From the NCBI GenBank assembly GCA_902611605.1, contig CACMAH010000015.1, forward strand, positions 1 through 32,407: 32,407 nucleotides of DNA, read 5' to 3'. The position numbers and the translations under genes are program-made. The notes beneath the pieces are model-generated. The model made no database searches. It was not told where the DNA came from and saw only the letters and a program-made list of their open reading frames with translations. Origin of the DNA: an uncultured Alphaproteobacteria bacterium (lineage in GTDB: Bacteria > Pseudomonadota > Alphaproteobacteria > Rhodobacterales > Rhodobacteraceae). Positions 25,341 to 32,407 of the stretch are shown here, piece after piece; position 1 is the stretch's first letter, and every line of letters starts with the position of its first letter.

Positions 25341-26948
25341 TTGCTAAAATCTAATTTTTCATCATTTGCTAAAAATTTTAATCTAAATAATTCAAATCTC
25401 AAAGATAGTTCATATTCAATTTCTTTTTTCAGAATCGAAATACTTGCGGGGTTAACTGTAGCTATTGCATTAGTTCCTGAAGCGGTTGCATTTGCATTTG
25501 TTGCTGGTGTCCCTCCTTTATTTGGGTTGTATGCTGCTTTTATTGTAGGAATTATTACTGCCCTTTTTGGTGGAAGGCCTGGAATGATTTCAGGTGCAAC
25601 AGGAGCACTAGCTGTCGTGATGATCTCTCTAGTTGAAGATTATGGGGTTGAATATCTTTTTGCAACTGTAGTTCTAATGGGTATTTTGCAAATTTTAGCA
25701 GGTATCTTTAAATTAGGAAAATTTATTAGATTAGTCCCACAATCTGTAATGCTAGGTTTCGTAAATGGTTTAGCAATTGTAATTGGTTTAGCTCAAATTA
25801 GGCAATTTCAAACAATGGATAAAATGGGTGAACTTCATTGGATGACTGGAGATATGATGTCCTTTTCAATTCTTTTGGTTGCAGTTACTATGTTTATTAT
25901 ATGGGCTACACCCAAAATCACAAAAATTATACCTGGTCCATTAACTGCAATCATAATTATATCAGCTTTTGTCATATATTTTGATGTAGGAGTACCCGTA
26001 GTTGGTGATTTAGCAAGTATATCAGGTGGTTTACCACAATTCCATATGCCTATTGTGCCATTTGAGATAGAGACGTTATTAATTATTGGACCATATGCAA
26101 TTATATTAGCAACAATAGGTTTAATTGAAAGTTTATTAACATTAAATCTCGTCGGTGAAATTACTGGTAAAAGGGGTGGTGCTAGTAAAGAATGTATTGC
26201 TCAAGGTGCTGCAAATACTGTTACTGGTTTTTTTGGCGGAATGGGTGGTTGTGCAATGATTGGTCAATCTATGATCAATGTTAAGTCTGGAGGAAAATCG
26301 AGACTTTCTGCATCCATAGCAGCTTTATTTTTGCTTTTTTTCATACTATATGGATCGTTTTTAATTGAATTAATTCCTATAGCTGCATTAGTTGGAGTAA
26401 TGTTTATGGTCGTAATAGGGACATTTGCTTGGAACTCATTAAGACTTTTAACAAAAGTACCAAAATCTGATGCACTTGTGATAATCCTGGTAACTGTAGT
26501 AACAGTTGCAGAAGATCTAGCAGTAGCTGTAGTTGTAGGAGTAATAGTATCAGCACTGGTATTTGCATGGAATTCTGCAAGTAGGATACATGCCATTGGA
26601 AGAGATTCCAAAACTGAGAAAGGAGCAAAAGTTTACGAAATTGATGGGCCATTATTTTTTGGTTCAGTAGAAAGTTTTTTAGAATTATTTAAACCTGATA
26701 ATGATCCAAAAGTCGTCATTTTAGATTTTAATAAATCAAAAGTTGTAGATCAATCAGCACTAAAAGCAATTGAAGATATTGCAGAAAGATATCAAAATAC
26801 AGGCAGAGAAATTAAACTTAGGCATTTGAGTAGAGACTGTCACTACCTATTATCTAGAACTGGTCAGTTAATGATAGATAGTGATGATGATCCAGAATAT
26901 GCTTTGGCAGTTGATTACAGTGTAAGACTTGGCAAAATGAATAATTAA
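25341..26948 (+). CDS. SulP-family anion transporter with STAS domain
   Basis: SLC26/SulP membrane protein for uptake of an anion, such as sulfate or bicarbonate (family knowledge; the substrate is not fixed here). The 535 residues include a short N-terminal cytosolic part (1-30). About 10-14 membrane segments follow, with VAIALVPEAVAFAFVAGVPP and FGGRPGMISGATGALAVV typical of SulP. A cytosolic STAS domain (about 427-530) has VVILDFNKSKVVDQSALKA. Start is TTG at 25341 with GAGGA 7 bases upstream. It stands alone, convergent with the DHDPS-like gene to its right, 145 bases away. A cluster role in sulfur metabolism is possible but not shown. Confidence 0.92.
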   Translation: MLKSNFSSFAKNFNLNNSNLKDSSYSISFFRIEILAGLTVAIALVPEAVAFAFVAGVPPLFGLYAAFIVGIITALFGGRPGMISGATGALAVVMISLVEDYGVEYLFATVVLMGILQILAGIFKLGKFIRLVPQSVMLGFVNGLAIVIGLAQIRQFQTMDKMGELHWMTGDMMSFSILLVAVTMFIIWATPKITKIIPGPLTAIIIISAFVIYFDVGVPVVGDLASISGGLPQFHMPIVPFEIETLLIIGPYAIILATIGLIESLLTLNLVGEITGKRGGASKECIAQGAANTVTGFFGGMGGCAMIGQSMINVKSGGKSRLSASIAALFLLFFILYGSFLIELIPIAALVGVMFMVVIGTFAWNSLRLLTKVPKSDALVIILVTVVTVAEDLAVAVVVGVIVSALVFAWNSASRIHAIGRDSKTEKGAKVYEIDGPLFFGSVESFLELFKPDNDPKVVILDFNKSKVVDQSALKAIEDIAERYQNTGREIKLRHLSRDCHYLLSRTGQLMIDSDDDPEYALAVDYSVRLGKMNN

Positions 26949-27093
26949 GAACAATTGACAAATAATTACTTAGACTTTTAAAAAAAAATAGACTACTAAT
27001 TTTATTAATTATGATCGATAAGATTTTGATTATATTAAAAAAATTATAAACAATATTTTATAACTTAATTTTGTTACCGCTGATTAATAATCT

Positions 27094-27987
27094 CTATTTA
27101 TTTATATAATTTCGAGTTAGTTTTTTAACTATATTTAACATTTTTGTTGATTCTTTTTTCTGAAATTTATCGAATTTTGCTTCTATGTTTCTACAATAAC
27201 TGCTTGAAAATAATTTTTCTTTTACACGAGCTATTTTAAAAAACTTTATGCTGATATCAATATTTTGATTTGAAAAATTAATTACAGGTAAAAGCTCATA
27301 AAACAAATTTCTTGCATCATGAAAGTTACCATTTTTATATAGAGTATAAATCTTTACATATATATATTCTAATCCTGTTGGAATAAATGCATCAACATCT
27401 CTATTTAAAGCATCTATTAATTGAGTTACTGCCCACCCACCACAAACATTTAGTTTATTTTGAGTTATTTTTTTAATTTTAGTATATTTTGGACCCGCAT
27501 TTTTAGTTTCAATTTTAAGCCATCGAAATTTATCAATTTCATCAAACAATTTAAGTATATAATTCTGGCTAAGACCAATGCCATTCCAATCTAAATCTTG
27601 GATCATAATAATCTTAGGTCCAACATTCGAGATTTTTTTAAGTAAATTTAAATTTTCATGAATTTTTTTATTTTTGTCTATTTGAATGCAAACTCCTATC
27701 GCATTATTTTTTTTTGCTATCTTAGATAATTTAATACTGTATTCATTTTGTAAATCACTAATGTTTACTATAAATGGTATCCTTTTTTTGTTTGTATAGT
27801 TGACTATTTCAATAAAATCTACTTTTTCCTTGAATGATAAGAACTGACCCTCACCCGCAACTGCAAGTCCTAACATTCCGTTACAACCACTTTTTATTGT
27901 ATGTTCTACAAGCTTAGCTAGTGAGTAATGGTCCAAGTGTCCTTTTTTTGAAAAAGGAGTATTTAAACTAGGTATAATGCCTTTCAT
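27094..27987 (-). CDS. Divergent DHDPS/NAL-family lyase-like protein
   Basis: TIM-barrel protein of the dihydrodipicolinate synthase/N-acetylneuraminate lyase family (297 residues). N-terminal KGIIPSLNTPFSKKGHLD, GCNGMLGLAVAGEG and the central FRWLKIETKNAGP strand fit. Lys158 in WLKIET is the probable Schiff-base lysine. The usual catalytic tyrosine segment (YNxPGRTG-like) is replaced by IMIQDLDWNGIGLS, so it is unlikely to be true DapA. The C-terminal third is unusual and basic, ending ARNLFYELLPVINF, KKLTRNYINK. It is last in the right-hand cassette, 79 bases after the PfkB gene. A retro-aldol or dehydratase role on a keto sugar acid is inferred. Confidence 0.8.
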   Translation of the reverse strand: MKGIIPSLNTPFSKKGHLDHYSLAKLVEHTIKSGCNGMLGLAVAGEGQFLSFKEKVDFIEIVNYTNKKRIPFIVNISDLQNEYSIKLSKIAKKNNAIGVCIQIDKNKKIHENLNLLKKISNVGPKIIMIQDLDWNGIGLSQNYILKLFDEIDKFRWLKIETKNAGPKYTKIKKITQNKLNVCGGWAVTQLIDALNRDVDAFIPTGLEYIYVKIYTLYKNGNFHDARNLFYELLPVINFSNQNIDISIKFFKIARVKEKLFSSSYCRNIEAKFDKFQKKESTKMLNIVKKLTRNYINK

Positions 27988-28019
27988 TTAATTCTCAATA
28001 TTTAACAATAAATAACAAT

Positions 28020-28051
28020 TATCAAATATAATAAATATCAAATATAATAAA
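28020..28051. repeat. Perfect 16-base tandem duplication
   Basis: TATCAAATATAATAAA occurs twice without spacer (28020-28035 and 28036-28051) between the PfkB and DHDPS-like genes. It most likely arose by slippage; it could also add a -10-like element before the last gene. Confidence 0.85.
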
Positions 28052-28066
28052 ATATATTTATTTTAT

Positions 28067-28936
28067 CTAAATAAATTCATTTTCAAATTTATAGGGTGAT
28101 CCTTTTATTCCTCCTAAATTCTCACACTTTTTGGATGCAGCTAAATTTGCAAATTTACATGCATTAAGTAATGAAGTTCCCAATGAAATAGCTAATGTAA
28201 ATGCTCCATGCCATACATCTCCTGCTGCAAGTGTATCGATAGCACTAATTTTAGGCGGTTTGACTTGAACTAATTCATTATTATCTAAGAAAAAAACTCC
28301 ATTTTTTCCATCGGTTACGCAACAAAAATTATTAGAAAAATTTTTAACTATTTTTAAAGATTTTTCTATGGATGAAGTATTTGTAAAAGTTTCTAAACCT
28401 TGTAAAGAAAATGCTACATGAGAAGCAATTTTAACAGCTTCTTTACTTACTGGATTTTCTGCATCAAGTATACCAGGCTTATTATATTTTTTTGCTTCTT
28501 TCAAAATTAAAATGGTAGCATTTTCTAAGCGGCCATCTGTCAAATAAGCATTAAAGTTATTTGCGGTAATAAAATGATTATATTTAAAGTCTATTTTCTT
28601 AGACCTAAAATTGACAATTTGTCTTTCTCCTTCATTATCTACTGTTACACAAGAATTTGATGTATTTACATCATTTTTTACAATCATATGGTCTGTGTTT
28701 ATATTTTCACGTGTCAATTCTGTTAAAATATAATTACCAAAAAAATCATCACCTATTTTGCTTACAAATGTAACTGATCCTCCTAACCTTGATATTGCTA
28801 TAGAAGCATTGCTCGCATTCCCACCAGTGGACATAATTTGTTTTTTTGAAACATATTTAATACCTTTATTAGGTAATTTTTCTAAGTAATAAATTAAGTC
28901 TACTGTTGCTAAGCCAACTACAAGTATGGAATTCAT
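28067..28936 (-). CDS. PfkB-family sugar kinase, ketohexokinase/YihV-like
   Basis: Ribokinase-fold kinase for a sugar or modified sugar, 289 residues. N-terminal VGLATVDLIYYLEKLPNKGI with Lys27 in KYVS, then GGNASNAS (38-45), RLGG and KIGDDFFG. GERQIVNF includes Asn109, and DGR (134-136) follows. The phosphate-transfer motif DTLAAGD (234-240) has the catalytic base Asp240. This pattern resembles ketohexokinase and E. coli 6-deoxy-6-sulfofructose kinase YihV (VGxxxxDxIYYxExLP...KYV, NF/NY at 109-110, HxAFSxxGL at 172-180). I compared these from memory. The gene lies 50 bases after dctM and is presumably co-transcribed with the TRAP genes. The substrate could be a hexulose, sulfofructose or similar. 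Confidence 0.87.
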   Translation of the reverse strand: MNSILVVGLATVDLIYYLEKLPNKGIKYVSKKQIMSTGGNASNASIAISRLGGSVTFVSKIGDDFFGNYILTELTRENINTDHMIVKNDVNTSNSCVTVDNEGERQIVNFRSKKIDFKYNHFITANNFNAYLTDGRLENATILILKEAKKYNKPGILDAENPVSKEAVKIASHVAFSLQGLETFTNTSSIEKSLKIVKNFSNNFCCVTDGKNGVFFLDNNELVQVKPPKISAIDTLAAGDVWHGAFTLAISLGTSLLNACKFANLAASKKCENLGGIKGSPYKFENEFI

Positions 28937-28986
28937 ATTATTAACAAATTTAAATTAAATTTCTTCAAGATTTTGCTATCATTAAA

Positions 28987-30282
28987 TTATCCTTCATATC
29001 CAAATTGCCTTGGCAACCATAATACCAAATCAGGTAAAGAAACCATTAAAAATAGTGCAGCAATTAATACCAAAAGAAAAGGTATTACCTCTTTAATAAT
29101 TTCACCTAATGGAATTCGTGATACTGCATTAATTACAAATAACAATACTCCATAAGGTGGAGTAATCAAACCAATCATACAATTTACGACAGCAACTACT
29201 CCAAAGTGAACAAAATCTATTCCTAATTCCTTACAAGAAGGTAAAAAAAGTGGAATAATAACTAGAATAAGAGTTGTAGCATCAAGTATGCAACCTAATA
29301 ATAATATTAAAATATTCACACAAATTAGAAATAGTAGTGGAGAAACATCTAATCCAACAAGATAACTGGCAATAATATCTGGAATATTTTCAGAAGCCAC
29401 AATGTAATTTAAAATTAAAGCTCCACCAATTACTAAACCAACTGCAGCAGAAGAGCGTGCCGATTCAACTAAAATACTATAAAAATTTGAGAATGATAAG
29501 GCTCTGTAAAATATTGAAGCCAATATAAGAGCATAAAATGCAGCAACTGCAGCTGCTTCAGTTGGAGTTGTTACACCTCCATAGATACAATATAATAATA
29601 TTATAGGCATCAATAATGCGGGAAATGCATTGAAAGTAATCATTGGTAGCTTACTTATTGGAACAGACTCTTCTGGTTCATAGCCTCTCTTGATGGCTAT
29701 AAAGCTATTCATAGCCATAAGAACAGCACCCATAAGAATTCCAGGTATTATTCCGCCTAAAAAAAGATAACCTATCGAACTATTTGATACTAACGCATAT
29801 AAAACCATTGGAATAGATGGAGGTATAATGGGGCCAATTGTTGCAGATGCTGCCGTAATTGCAGCTGCATACCCCCTGGTATAGTGTCCAGATTTAACCA
29901 TCATATTAATAATAATTTTTCCAATTCCAGCTGCATCAGCTACTGCAGAACCTGACATTCCAGAAAAAATGATACTAGCAACTACATTAACATGACCTAA
30001 TCCACCTTTAAACCTTCCGACAACAGCTACACAAAATCTTAAAAGTCTATCACTTATTGTTCCTGCATTCATAATATTTGCTGCAACTATGAATAGCGGA
30101 ACAGCAAGTAATATGAAGCTACTATATAATCCATCTAAAATTACTTTTCCTGCTAATCCTATTCCTTGTCCTCCTACCCAGAGATAAGCACAAGAACTTA
30201 CAAATATAGCATATGCTATTGGGGTTCCTATTGCGGATAAACTGAATAAAAGTATTAAACAAATTAAAAATTCATAAGACAT
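28987..30282 (-). CDS. dctM: TRAP transporter large permease DctM
   Basis: Large membrane subunit of a tripartite ATP-independent periplasmic transporter, driven by a sodium or proton gradient. The start is taken as the ATG at 30282, giving 431 residues, the normal size. Upstream in-frame ATGs (to 30396) would add a basic stretch inside the dctQ reading frame and are unlikely. The many hydrophobic segments include conserved DctM features: GMSGSAVADAAGIGKI, TIGPIIPPSIPMVLYA, GGVTTPTEAAAVAAFYAL and a LGCILDATTLILVIIPLFLP segment. It overlaps dctQ by 11 bases. Confidence 0.94.
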   Translation of the reverse strand: MSYEFLICLILLFSLSAIGTPIAYAIFVSSCAYLWVGGQGIGLAGKVILDGLYSSFILLAVPLFIVAANIMNAGTISDRLLRFCVAVVGRFKGGLGHVNVVASIIFSGMSGSAVADAAGIGKIIINMMVKSGHYTRGYAAAITAASATIGPIIPPSIPMVLYALVSNSSIGYLFLGGIIPGILMGAVLMAMNSFIAIKRGYEPEESVPISKLPMITFNAFPALLMPIILLYCIYGGVTTPTEAAAVAAFYALILASIFYRALSFSNFYSILVESARSSAAVGLVIGGALILNYIVASENIPDIIASYLVGLDVSPLLFLICVNILILLLGCILDATTLILVIIPLFLPSCKELGIDFVHFGVVAVVNCMIGLITPPYGVLLFVINAVSRIPLGEIIKEVIPFLLVLIAALFLMVSLPDLVLWLPRQFGYEG

Positions 30283-30862
30283 TTTTATTCTCATTTGATG
30301 AACGTATTTCATCATTATTTGAATAAAGCAGATCAAACTCCGCATCATTTTTATATATAAAATAAGCCCTGTATAAATATCGAATTGAAACAGCACTACA
30401 AAAAATAAAAAAGATTAAATAAATGTCTCTAACTCGTATCCAATCACCAAATACGTTAGAAAGAGTTGCAGTTTTTTTCAATCTTAAAATGTAAAATTTA
30501 CTCCATGTTGGTTCAATCACAATTATGAGAGTTAAAGAAATTATTAGTGCACTTATTATTGCAAGCCATTTTCGCATCTTTGGAGATACACTAGTATAAA
30601 GCATATCAAAAATTACATGATCACGTTGGCGAACAATAAATCCATTCCCCCAGAAAACCATCCAAATCCACATCAAAAGACAAAAGTCTAGTGTCCAACC
30701 ATATAATGTGGGATCTAGAAATGGAAAAATTTCTTTAATCCATTCTGCACGTGCAGTATATCTAATTGTTACTTGTAAGATAAAAGTTGCAAACATGGCG
30801 GCCATCATAATAGCCGCCACAATTTCAAAAACGTGAATAATTCTTGTTTGAACAGATTTCAT
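30272..30862 (-). CDS. dctQ: TRAP transporter small permease DctQ
   Basis: Small membrane subunit of the TRAP transporter, 196 residues. Four hydrophobic segments lie at about 13-33, 52-70, 97-117 and 145-165, as expected. The conserved LDFCLLMWIWMVFWGNGFIVRQRDHV region fits DctQ. It starts 22 bases after dctP and ends overlapping dctM by 11 bases, the standard P-Q-M order. The hydrophilic C-terminal tail (NNDEIRSSNENKN) lies beyond the family core. Confidence 0.92.
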   Translation of the reverse strand: MKSVQTRIIHVFEIVAAIMMAAMFATFILQVTIRYTARAEWIKEIFPFLDPTLYGWTLDFCLLMWIWMVFWGNGFIVRQRDHVIFDMLYTSVSPKMRKWLAIISALIISLTLIIVIEPTWSKFYILRLKKTATLSNVFGDWIRVRDIYLIFFIFCSAVSIRYLYRAYFIYKNDAEFDLLYSNNDEIRSSNENKNVL

Positions 30863-30884
30863 AGAATTTCACGCATTCCATTTT

Positions 30885-31895
30885 TTAATTACCTAGCGAA
30901 TTAATCTTATCTAATACTCCAGCTGGCCATGGTTCAGATGCATCAGTTTCAAGATACATTTTTTGAACATGGTTTCTAAAAGCGGCTAGATTTGGTTCAT
31001 AAATTTCAAGTCCTTGCTCTTTTAAAAATGAAACTAAATCTTCCTCTTTTTGAAGTTGGATTTGACGAGCACTTTCTGCAGCATCAACAGCTGCTTTTTG
31101 CACAGTTGCTTGCTGGTCAGAATTTAACTTATCCCAAACAGCTTTTGAAAATGCTACGTAATTAAGATCAACTAAATGAGAAGTAAGTGCAATTTGACAA
31201 GTAACCTCATAAAATTTTGCGTCAACAACAGTTGGAAGTGGGTTGTCCTGACCATCAACAGATTTAGTTTGAAGGGCTGTATATACCTCTGTGAAAGCCA
31301 TTGGTGTTGGGTTTGCACCAAGAGCTTTTCCTAAAAATTGCCAAGCATCAGTTCCAGGCATTCTAAGATTAATTCCAGCTAAATCTGCAGGTGTTTGCAC
31401 ATTAACCTCATTTTTACATTGACGCAAATTAACGTGTCTTCTTCCCAAATACATTATACTTAAAAGTTTTACACCAAGTTCTTTTTCCACTTTTGCCTTA
31501 AATGGATCCATTAATGAATCATTAAAAACTCTTACTTGGTGAGCTGCATTTTGGTGTACATAACCAGTAGCAAAAATTGAAAACTCTGGAAAAAACTGAG
31601 CTAACTCTTGAGCAGATGTAATCGACATCTCAAGATCACCTGAGGCTATTGCTTCAAGCTCGGAGTTTTGTTTGATCAAAGAAGCATTGTAATGCGGTTC
31701 ATATTTGGCAAAATTAGCAACAGCTGGCGCAAATACCTTTTCTAAAGCTATACTTCTTTGGTCAGTCGCTGATGCAGGTGTAGACATTCTTAAAGTTACA
31801 TGTCCGTCTGCAAAAGCCATAGAAACAAAACTAATTACTAAAACTGTAACTAGAGTTGTAAATTTTTGTAAAAAATTTAATATTGAATATACCAT
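30885..31895 (-). CDS. dctP: TRAP substrate-binding protein DctP
   Basis: Periplasmic binding protein that delivers substrate to the DctQM permease, 336 residues. The signal peptide ends near SMAFA-DG (cleavage about residue 29). The DctP fold follows, with Arg178 in GINLRMPGTDAWQFLG at the position that usually pairs with a substrate carboxylate or other anionic group, and TPMAFTEVYTALQTKSVDGQDNPL. This suggests an anionic substrate (organic, sugar or sulfonic acid) but does not identify it. A strong AAGGAG lies 9 bases before the ATG, unlike most genes here, fitting high expression. The protein is richer in Ala and Gln than its neighbours, consistent with an abundant binding protein. Confidence 0.94.
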   Translation of the reverse strand: MVYSILNFLQKFTTLVTVLVISFVSMAFADGHVTLRMSTPASATDQRSIALEKVFAPAVANFAKYEPHYNASLIKQNSELEAIASGDLEMSITSAQELAQFFPEFSIFATGYVHQNAAHQVRVFNDSLMDPFKAKVEKELGVKLLSIMYLGRRHVNLRQCKNEVNVQTPADLAGINLRMPGTDAWQFLGKALGANPTPMAFTEVYTALQTKSVDGQDNPLPTVVDAKFYEVTCQIALTSHLVDLNYVAFSKAVWDKLNSDQQATVQKAAVDAAESARQIQLQKEEDLVSFLKEQGLEIYEPNLAAFRNHVQKMYLETDASEPWPAGVLDKINSLGN

Positions 31896-31904
31896 AATTA
31901 TTTT

Positions 31905-31910
31905 CTCCTT
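31905..31910 (-). promoter_or_regulatory. Strong Shine-Dalgarno of dctP
   Basis: AAGGAG on the minus strand, 9 bases before the dctP ATG. It is the best ribosome site seen in the window and suggests high translation of the binding protein. Confidence 0.8.
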
Positions 31911-31979
31911 ATAACATTAAGAAGATTACAGATTTTATAATCTAATTCAACTAGAATACATAATATTGATCAGTAAAAA

Positions 31980-32407
31980 CTAAATTATTTTTTTTAAGTC
32001 ATTGATAATTTTATTAGATGATTTTATTAAAGGAGGTCTTACATTTAACCAAATTTTATTCTTTGTTTTTAAGTAAATTAAAGTTTTTATAGCTGGAACT
32101 ACTGGATACTTTAAAATTTTATTTACTACCTTAATAATATGTGGGTTATTTTTTTTACTAAGAATTATTTTGGAAATTTCATTGGGATAAATGTTTGATA
32201 ATCCACAAATAGACCCTGCCCCACCCAATTTTATAGTTTTAGCAATTAATCTTTCATCACCTACTGTTGTCATAATATTATTAGATTTTAAATATTCATT
32301 TGTTTGATTAATATCCCCAGAACTATCTTTAACCCCTTTGATAAACTTTGTACCAAATTTTTCTTGTAAATTATTAATAAGATCAGCTTTAATTTTAATT
32401 TTTGTAA
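31980..32407 (-). CDS. DHDPS/NAL-family protein, cut by the window edge
   Basis: The C-terminal part of a dihydrodipicolinate synthase/N-acetylneuraminate lyase family protein. The frame is open to the right edge, giving about 142 residues; the N-terminal half lies outside the window. The strand FIKGVKDSSGDI carries the Schiff-base lysine (in GVKDSSGD). LGGAGSICGLSNIYPNEI is the usual C-terminal substrate-pocket region (GAxGxIxxxxNxxP), and LNVRPPL near the end is typical of the family. This copy is more canonical than the one at 27094-27987. It is the first visible gene of the right cassette, upstream of dctP by 84 bases on the same strand. The exact reaction (aldolase or dehydratase) is not determined. 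Confidence 0.85.
   Translation of the reverse strand, partial: TKIKIKADLINNLQEKFGTKFIKGVKDSSGDINQTNEYLKSNNIMTTVGDERLIAKTIKLGGAGSICGLSNIYPNEISKIILSKKNNPHIIKVVNKILKYPVVPAIKTLIYLKTKNKIWLNVRPPLIKSSNKIINDLKKII

Noticed and set aside
26264-26652. Two minus-strand ORFs inside the SulP gene
   Set aside because: Low-complexity Thr/Ser- and Leu-rich translations opposite membrane-segment codons; typical antisense shadows of a hydrophobic gene.
26955-26983. TTGACA at 26955 as a promoter
   Set aside because: It lies in a convergent gap between SulP and the DHDPS-like gene with no + strand gene after it and no good -10 box.
30283-30396. N-terminal extension of dctM to the ATG at 30396
   Set aside because: The extra 38 residues overlap the dctQ coding end and do not look like DctM; the ATG at 30282 gives the normal length.

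Overview
The window is an AT-rich, densely packed bacterial chromosome segment. Gene content and order point to an alphaproteobacterium, probably a streamlined marine lineage. The markers are the purB-purC-purS-purQ run, aroK-aroB beside xerD and a CNNM/CorC protein, an IalB-family protein, an L,D-transpeptidase/lpxD/ACP/KAS-II operon, rplU-rpmA-obgE-proB-proA, and a TRAP transporter. Lys/Ile/Asn-rich proteins, very short gaps and few Shine-Dalgarno sites fit a small AT-rich genome. The order within the class cannot be fixed from this sequence alone.

Left to right: about 815 bases without an intact gene, then miaA and the purine genes purB, purC, purS and purQ (+). Convergent to these are msrP, an orphan corrinoid-binding protein, sufE, rnd, aroB and aroK (-). 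Divergent from aroK is a + run: a 42-residue membrane peptide gene missed by length cut-offs, an exported 547-residue protein of unknown function, xerD, a CNNM/CorC-type CBS protein and an ialB-like gene. From 14.65 to 18.9 kb lies a minus-strand envelope operon (YcbB-type L,D-transpeptidase, lpxD, an acyl carrier protein, a KAS-II synthase). Across a 306-base regulatory gap it is divergent from a YcbK/DUF882 M15-type peptidase. Next is the minus-strand operon rplU-rpmA-lysE-like-obgE-proB-proA, then a PaaI-type thioesterase and a divergent SulP anion transporter.

The right end (27.1-32.4 kb, -) is the most accessory-looking part. A DHDPS/NAL-family gene cut by the window edge is followed by dctP, dctQ and dctM, a PfkB kinase and a second, divergent DHDPS-like gene. 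Together they look like an uptake and catabolism cassette for a sugar, sugar acid or sulfosugar. The kinase resembles ketohexokinase and the sulfofructose kinase YihV, including two residues at positions I remember as sulfonate-binding in YihV. This is the best candidate here for an undescribed pathway. No CRISPR array, insertion sequence, rRNA or tRNA was found.
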